The notes below the pieces were generated by a model, which saw only the letters and a program-made list of their open reading frames with translations, was not told the DNA's origin and did not search any database. 10,163 nucleotides of DNA from Phycisphaerae bacterium (GTDB taxonomy: Bacteria > Planctomycetota > Phycisphaerae > UBA1845 > Fen-1342), in NCBI GenBank assembly GCA_022842805.1, contig JALHOX010000143.1, forward strand, positions 1 through 10,163, in the 5' to 3' direction. Of the stretch, positions 6,791-10,163 are shown one piece after another. The translations under genes and the position numbers were made by a program. How positions within the stretch are numbered: position 1 is the stretch's first letter; each line of letters begins with the position of its first letter.

Positions 6791-7612
6791 TTACCCCTGG
6801 CGCGACGCGGCCCGCCTGCCCCTGCGGCTCATGTAAAAGACGGCCGTAAATACGATGGAATAGACCCCCAACAGACCTTCGAGCACCACGGCCAGCGCCG
6901 CGGCCGAAAGGGATGTCGGCGTGGACACGCGCGACGTCGCTTCGCCGCGAAGCGTCAGCGCGACCAACATCACGATGACGAACCACGCGACCACGGGAAG
7001 CGACAGCGAAAGCCAATTCTGATACACGAGCAGCCGACTCTGTCGAAACGCCTGCCAGGGACTGCACGGCTCTGCAGCGACGATGTTGGGTGCGAAGAGC
7101 GCGAGAGCCAACCACGGCACTTGAATCACCATCGCCGCGCTGATGAGCACGCCGCCGAGCCCGCTCAAACCGCCGCCGATAAGGATTCCGATTGCTAAGC
7201 AAGCGATCGCGGCGCCGGTGGGCGCCAGACAGACCACCACCATCGAGGCGCCGCGGAGGACCGTGCGCGCGCCAAACGCAAAAGCATCGGATAGCCGCGT
7301 TCGTCGTCTTTTCTGATCCGCGCCCTGAAAGATCAGATGCTGGATCACCTGCGATTGGAATCCAAAGAATATCAGCGCCGGCGCGACCGCGGCGCACGTG
7401 GCCAAGATGCGAAGCTCGCTCGGAAGCTGCGATATCCCAAGACGCACCCCGATTTCAGCCAACCGAGTCGCGACCACTAGCGGAATGATCGGCCAGCATC
7501 GGCCCAAGACTTCGAAACTGAGGGACAGTAAGTCCATGATGCCGCGCGTCGGGCGGAGCACCGCGGGCCAAGGGGCTGTCGGCGGCTTCTGGCGATTTCG
7601 ATTGCCGGACAA
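6791..7612 (-). CDS. Polytopic inner-membrane protein (YciC / GDPD-membrane-domain-like)
   Basis: The protein has 273 residues. It starts at TTG 7612 behind GGGGGAGAG with a 5-base spacer. The internal ATG at 7537 (Met26) has no SD, so TTG is preferred. About six hydrophobic segments lie near residues 38-58, 68-92, 117-145, 146-178, 200-221 and 236-260. The Ala-Pro-Asn-Ile-Val-Ala-Ala-Glu...Ala-Phe-Arg-Gln-Ser-Arg-Leu pattern (about 174-194) before a Trp-Leu membrane segment resembles the conserved loop of YciC-like and glycerophosphodiester-phosphodiesterase membrane-domain proteins, whose function is poorly known. The tail is basic (Arg-Arg-Gly-Arg-Arg). It lies 39 bases downstream of the lipoprotein gene at 7652 and is probably co-transcribed with it. 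The fold assignment is moderate; the membrane nature is secure. Confidence 0.8.
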   Translation of the reverse strand: MSGNRNRQKPPTAPWPAVLRPTRGIMDLLSLSFEVLGRCWPIIPLVVATRLAEIGVRLGISQLPSELRILATCAAVAPALIFFGFQSQVIQHLIFQGADQKRRRTRLSDAFAFGARTVLRGASMVVVCLAPTGAAIACLAIGILIGGGLSGLGGVLISAAMVIQVPWLALALFAPNIVAAEPCSPWQAFRQSRLLVYQNWLSLSLPVVAWFVIVMLVALTLRGEATSRVSTPTSLSAAALAVVLEGLLGVYSIVFTAVFYMSRRGRRAASRQG

Positions 7613-7651
7613 TTGAACTCTCCCCCGGAGTGCGCGACGGTGCGGAGGCCC

Positions 7652-8563
7652 CTACTTCCGACTTCGCGGGCCTTTTCCCATCGGTCGGGGTCCGCGGAAG
7701 AACTCGTCGTCATCGTCAGTATCCGCGCCGCCCCCATCGGGCGGCGGCGCGTCTTCGGTCCAGATGCTGCGGCGCATGCCCATGGTCAGCTCATCGAGCA
7801 GTTGCCGCTCCAGCAGAGAATCTCGCCCCTGGGGAAGCCAGGTCGCGCCGGGGGCCTGCGCTCGGCGAAGGCCCTCGGTCGTCGGCAGCCGCTCACTGTA
7901 GATGCCCAGCGCGCCGCTGGTCGTGGTCACTTGTCGCTCCGGGGCGGAATAGCGTTCCTTGTTCACCACGACGGTCAGAACATAGGGCTTGGGGCCCGCC
8001 GGCTGCTGAGCCGTGCCCGCCGGTCGGCTGGTCGCGCCCTGCATCGATCCCATTCCGGCCCGATTGGCCTTGGGCGTATCGAGCGCGAGCCCGCTGCGCT
8101 GTGACGCGGGCGTTCCCGGCCGATCGAGGCCGGGCTGATCGACGGTGAGCTTCACCGTGCGGCGGGTGGTGTGCAGGCTCGATTCGAGCGTCTGATAGGG
8201 GCTGGGGGCGTCCTTTCGCCAGACTTCGAACCATTGCTTGCTGGTGGTGGGTTGCGACTCGATCTCGCCCGCGGAGCGATCGATCCGCCGCGGCTCCAAG
8301 TGGTTCTTCCGCAGCACGGAGAGGGCGGTTTCGAGATACTCGTTGCGGTCGTCGATCCAGACTGTGGCGCGTGTCGGGCCGGTCGCCGGCGCGGGTGCGG
8401 TGCAGCCGGGCAGCAGCGTGGCGGCGAGCAGCCCTGCGAGGTGTAACGATGAGACGGTGAGACGCCGAGAGGGGCGGATAGCCGACCGGGGCTTCTGATC
8501 AACGTCGGCAGTCACAGGTGCGCTCGTTTCGCGAAAAGCGGAAGTAGCACGGCGATTCGACAT
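7652..8563 (-). CDS. Hypothetical lipoprotein, first gene of a two-gene operon
   Basis: The protein has 303 residues if started at ATG 8563; SD support is weak (CGGA). A GTG at 8608 extends it by 15 residues, and an internal GTG (residue 17) would shorten it. All choices leave a lipobox (Leu-Leu-Pro-Gly-Cys, Cys54 here) behind an unusually long basic n-region. Residues 66-140 form an alpha/beta unit (Val-Trp-Ile-Asp-Asp-Arg...Leu-Glu-Thr-Ala-Leu-Ser-Val-Leu-Arg...Thr-Val-Lys-Leu-Thr-Val). A Pro/Ala/Gly linker follows (about 143-192), then a second strand-rich piece (Tyr-Val-Leu-Thr-Val-Val-Val-Asn-Lys-Glu-Arg, 194-204). The C-terminus is disordered, with an Asp-rich run (281-286) and a basic end. 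The early segment, which reads like a prediction of a small regularly folded domain repeated twice, is typical of planctomycete envelope lipoproteins of unknown role. Confidence 0.75.
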   Translation of the reverse strand: MSNRRATSAFRETSAPVTADVDQKPRSAIRPSRRLTVSSLHLAGLLAATLLPGCTAPAPATGPTRATVWIDDRNEYLETALSVLRKNHLEPRRIDRSAGEIESQPTTSKQWFEVWRKDAPSPYQTLESSLHTTRRTVKLTVDQPGLDRPGTPASQRSGLALDTPKANRAGMGSMQGATSRPAGTAQQPAGPKPYVLTVVVNKERYSAPERQVTTTSGALGIYSERLPTTEGLRRAQAPGATWLPQGRDSLLERQLLDELTMGMRRSIWTEDAPPPDGGGADTDDDDEFFRGPRPMGKGPRSRK

Positions 8564-8635
8564 GCGGGTGTCCGATATTTGCGGCGCCGCGCGGCGGGCA
8601 GATCGCACCGCGGGCGGGGTCGCCGATCAGGTCTC

Positions 8636-8663
8636 ATAGTACGGGCGTCTCAGGCGACGGCAA
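8636..8663 (-). promoter_or_regulatory. Candidate promoter for the lipoprotein/membrane-protein operon
   Basis: On the minus strand TTGCCG (8663-8658, 4 of 6) and TACTAT (8641-8636, 4 of 6) are separated by 16 bases. Transcription would start near 8629, about 65 bases before the ATG at 8563. Copies of TGAGAC lie at 8652-8647 (in the spacer) and at 8636-8631 (overlapping the last -10 base), 16 bases apart, which could be an operator. Confidence 0.4.
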
Positions 8664-8781
8664 GTGCGAGAGTATCAGACGGCGGCGTGCGAAAGGAAAA
8701 TCGAAAAATCTCGGCTCAAAAAGTCGCCAACTTGAGTTGGGGATGGAATGATGTAGGTGGAAGCTGTCGTGTCCCCCTTCG

Positions 8782-8823
8782 GAACCCCGCAGACCCCCGT
8801 GGTCTGCGGGGTTCAATTTTTTT
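8782..8823 (+). terminator. Perfect intrinsic terminator with no plus-strand gene before it
   Basis: GAACCCCGCAGACC (8782-8795) pairs perfectly with GGTCTGCGGGGTTC (8801-8814): 14 bp, loop CCCGT. AA and seven T residues follow (8815-8823). The nearest plus-strand coding sequence ends at 6764, so the transcript it stops is either an unannotated RNA or antisense read-through. Confidence 0.85.
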
Positions 8824-8834
8824 CCGCGACGATG

Positions 8835-8902
8835 CGACGCCGGCGCCGCGCAAGCGCGTCGAGCGGCGGCACGCATTCGCAGTCCTCCGCGTACGCGTGC
8901 CG
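8835..8902. repeat. Two adjacent inverted repeats
   Basis: CGACGC (8835-8840) is mirrored by GCGTCG (8856-8861). CGGCACGC (8867-8874) is mirrored by GCGTGCCG (8895-8902, 20-base spacer). They follow the plus-strand terminator directly. In DNA of this GC content such arms can arise by chance. Confidence 0.3.
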
Positions 8903-9015
8903 ACCAGCGCGGCAATTCCGTCCCCACAGTCCCCGCCGTCGGCCTAGGGGGGCGTATGGCCGCTGTGGAGCTTCTGCGTCACCCCTCCACCCCTCTTCTC
9001 CCCTTCGCCCATCCC

Positions 9016-9054
9016 AAAAAAGAACCGTCGCGACTCGTTTCCGAATCGCGACGG
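9016..9054 (-). terminator. Intrinsic terminator of the PEP-CTERM gene
   Basis: On the minus strand CCGTCGCGA (9054-9046) pairs with TCGCGACGG (9033-9025). The stem continues through a U-G wobble and three more pairs to a GAAA tetraloop, 13 positions in all. TTC and a run of T follow (complement of 9024-9016). It sits about 30 bases past the stop codon at 9086. Confidence 0.88.
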
Positions 9055-9085
9055 CTTGTGGGCTAACAGAACTGCGGGGCCGTGA

Positions 9086-9619
9086 TTAGCGGCGACGCAG
9101 GGCGGCCAGCGCGCCGAGAGCCAGCAGGCTCAGGCTCGCGGGCTCCGGAATCGGGTTGATCGCGAAGACGAACTTGTAGTCGCCTTCTTCGGTGTGACCC
9201 GTGCCGTTGAAATCGCTGTCGCCGAAACCACTGACAGCGAACGACCAGCGTCCGCTCGTGGGAACGACGAACTGGTAGGCCGACAGGAAGCCGATGTTGT
9301 CATCGTCGTCGCTGTCGAACAGGGCGCCGCCCGGACCGAACACGCCGATGAGCGTGTCGAGGTTCGAGACGTTGGGGCCGGCGAAGTCATAGGTCGCCAC
9401 CGCAACGCGGTCACCCTGGGCCAGGTCGAAGCTGAAATAGTCAACATCGCCGGGGTTGAGCGAGCCATCGATCGCGACGGCGGCTGTGGGATACAGCGCC
9501 GACGAGATGAAGTTCGCTGCACCGACGCTGTTGTTGGCCTCAGACTCGACCACCGGGGTCTGCGCGAACGCAGCGGCGGCGAAGCTGAGTACAGCAACCG
9601 TGCTCAGAAGCTTCTTCAT
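9086..9619 (-). CDS. PEP-CTERM sorted protein with pre-peptidase C-terminal-like domain
   Basis: The protein has 177 residues, starting at ATG 9619 with GGAG (9634-9631) 11 bases upstream. Residues 1-19 are a classic signal peptide (Met-Lys-Lys, hydrophobic core, Ala-Phe-Ala before Gln20). Residues 25-150 match the pre-peptidase C-terminal-like beta-sandwich seen in many secreted proteins: Glu-Ser-Glu-Ala-Asn-Asn-Ser opening, Asp-Val-Asp-Tyr-Phe-Ser-Phe at 58-64, and an Asp-rich run at 102-107 that could bind calcium. The last 23 residues are a PEP-CTERM sorting signal (Pro-Glu-Pro at 158-160, Leu/Ala-rich helix, Arg-Arg-Arg end). In characterised PEP-CTERM systems an exosortase removes this tail at the membrane and the protein goes to the surface or matrix; no exosortase lies in this window. 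There is no catalytic domain, so a structural role is likely. It stands alone, with its own terminator. Confidence 0.94.
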   Translation of the reverse strand: MKKLLSTVAVLSFAAAAFAQTPVVESEANNSVGAANFISSALYPTAAVAIDGSLNPGDVDYFSFDLAQGDRVAVATYDFAGPNVSNLDTLIGVFGPGGALFDSDDDDNIGFLSAYQFVVPTSGRWSFAVSGFGDSDFNGTGHTEEGDYKFVFAINPIPEPASLSLLALGALAALRRR

Positions 9620-9668
9620 AGGTTAAAGATCTCCGTGAATCTTTCCGTGACGGTTACAACGAGTCGCT

Positions 9669-9686
9669 CGAACTAGTGCCAGTTCG
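9669..9686. promoter_or_regulatory. Palindrome upstream of the PEP-CTERM gene
   Basis: CGAACT (9669-9674) and AGTTCG (9681-9686) are inverted around six bases. The centre lies about 58 bases upstream of the ATG at 9619. It could be a dimeric regulator site or a leader hairpin. Confidence 0.3.
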
Positions 9687-9734
9687 GACGAGCCGCGTAG
9701 AGCCGCCCTCCAGTACTTCTTTACCGCCTGCAGC

Positions 9735-9797
9735 TTGCACTCAGCGGGATGCGGTTGCACCCCGGCACTTCGAGTCACATTATCCCGCCCGTTGCAC
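9735..9797. repeat. Three direct TTGCAC repeats between divergent genes
   Basis: TTGCAC occurs at 9735-9740, 9755-9760 and 9792-9797, all in the same direction. The first two are exactly 20 bases apart and the third 37 further on. The 20-base spacing puts the first two close to the same face of the helix. Confidence 0.35.
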
Positions 9798-9946
9798 AGA
9801 GTCAACGCAATCAAGCACAATCTGGCGTAAATTTTCGATCGCTGCAGAAACAAACAGCGGTCCCAGAATGCGTGCCGGCTCGAAGTCCGATAAAGATTGA
9901 GCAAATTTGGTCGTGGTATGGCACTTCCGCCCCCCGTTTTCACCGA

Positions 9947-9952
9947 TATACT
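9947..9952 (+). promoter_or_regulatory. Possible -10 element for the STAS gene
   Basis: TATACT matches the -10 consensus at 5 of 6 positions and lies 54 bases before the ATG at 10006. No convincing -35 is found 16-18 bases upstream (CTTCCG at 17), so it would need an activator or another sigma factor. Confidence 0.22.
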
Positions 9953-10005
9953 CTGCGAACGTCTGCCGATCGAAAGCGTTTGAGCGGTTTCGGAGCCTGA
10001 ACGAT

Positions 10006-10163
10006 ATGTCTGACTCGAGCCTCCGCGTGGATGACATCATGGGCGTCACCTTGGTGACGTTCAAAGACAACTCCATTCTCGACGTTGCTTCCATCCAACG
10101 AATCGGCAAGGAGTTATATGACCTCGTCGAGGGCGGCTCCAACCAAAAGATGATTCTGAACTT
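10006..10163 (+). CDS. STAS-domain protein, anti-sigma-factor-antagonist-like (N-terminal part, runs off right edge)
   Basis: 52 complete codons from ATG 10006 are visible and the frame is still open at the window end. GGAG (9992-9995) lies 10 bases before the start. The sequence Val-Thr-Leu-Val-Thr-Phe-Lys-Asp-Asn-Ser-Ile-Leu-Asp, then Ile-Gly-Lys-Glu-Leu-Tyr-Asp-Leu-Val-Glu, then Lys-Met-Ile-Leu-Asn-Phe follows the strand-strand-helix-strand order of STAS domains of the SpoIIAA / anti-sigma antagonist type. The conserved phosphorylatable Ser would lie just past the edge, so it cannot be checked. Short stand-alone STAS proteins are common in planctomycetes and probably act in partner-switching control of a sigma factor or kinase; the partner is unknown. 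Confidence 0.8.
   Translation, partial: MSDSSLRVDDIMGVTLVTFKDNSILDVASIQRIGKELYDLVEGGSNQKMILN

Larger units (their letters stand above)
8564..9085. other. Intergenic stretch with promoter, two terminators and inverted repeats
   Basis: No gene is supported in these 522 bases. From left to right they hold a minus-strand promoter (8636-8663) for the lipoprotein operon, a small CCAAC-TTGA-GTTGG hairpin (8727-8740), a perfect plus-strand terminator (8782-8823), two inverted repeats (8835-8902), a C-rich tract on the plus strand (about 8968-9015), and the minus-strand terminator (9016-9054) of the PEP-CTERM gene. Open frames crossing it read through terminators and are Arg/Pro-rich, so they are not called. 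Confidence 0.6.
9620..10005. other. Divergent intergenic region between PEP-CTERM and STAS genes
   Basis: These 386 bases have no supported gene and serve as the upstream region of both flanking genes. They contain the PEP-CTERM SD, two CCGTGA copies (9633-9638 and 9645-9650), a 6-bp palindrome (9669-9686), three TTGCAC copies (9735-9797) and a possible -10 for the STAS gene (9947-9952). The right half is visibly more AT-rich than the rest of the window. Open frames across it on both strands have no SD and no recognisable product. Confidence 0.6.

Noticed and set aside
5946..7397. 483-codon minus-strand open frame
   Set aside because: It overlaps three better-supported genes on both strands and crosses the terminator at 6228-6272.
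8579..8947. 122-codon plus-strand open frame across the orphan terminator
   Set aside because: It would read through a perfect terminator; Arg-rich, starts at TTG without SD.
9676..9681. TGGCAC on the minus strand as a sigma54 -24 element for the PEP-CTERM gene
   Set aside because: The GC dinucleotide required 12 bases downstream is absent (AG is there), so the sigma54 spacing rule fails.

Overview
The window looks like chromosomal DNA of a high-GC planctomycete (Planctomycetota, possibly Phycisphaerae-like). The evidence is the set of gene families: a secreted right-handed beta-helix protein ending in a cysteine-containing dockerin-like module, a PEP-CTERM protein with a pre-peptidase C-terminal-like domain, collagen-like lipoproteins, an SH3b-repeat protein, and a stand-alone STAS-domain protein. 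This placement is an inference from family style; no rRNA or other marker gene is present. I see no tRNA, rRNA, CRISPR array, insertion sequence or integrase.

Layout. At 1-2000 two divergent genes encode lipoproteins with nearly the same leader (Cys at residue 20) followed by seven collagen-like Gly-X-Y triplets. Beyond the triplets they differ: the left one runs off the window, and the right one continues into Asp/Cys-rich thrombospondin type-3-like repeats and a large beta-rich region. At 2220-4046 is a beta-helix protein with a C-terminal dockerin-like pair. At 4198-5860 is an SH3b-repeat exported protein behind a good sigma70-type promoter. At 5857-6272 is a small unit of its own: promoter, 60-residue lipoprotein-like gene, strong intrinsic terminator. 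At 6342-6764 is a VOC/glyoxalase-fold protein, convergent with a two-gene minus-strand operon (8563 down to 6791) of a lipoprotein and a polytopic membrane protein. At 9086-9619 (minus) is the PEP-CTERM protein with its own terminator. At 10006 a STAS-domain anti-sigma-antagonist-like gene starts and runs off the right edge.

How the genes relate. Seven of the nine genes encode exported or membrane proteins, and they use several surface-retention routes: lipobox cysteines, a dockerin-like tail, PEP-CTERM sorting, SH3b domains that may bind the cell wall, and transmembrane helices. The only clear operon is the minus-strand lipoprotein/membrane-protein pair, with a 39-base gap. The rest look like separate transcription units.

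The least explained signals are: a perfect 14-bp plus-strand terminator at 8782-8823 with no plus-strand gene for 2 kb upstream; hairpins directly abutting the Shine-Dalgarno sequences of both collagen-like lipoprotein genes; and a triple TTGCAC repeat plus a palindrome upstream of the PEP-CTERM gene. I did not find a clear new defence or metabolic system here.
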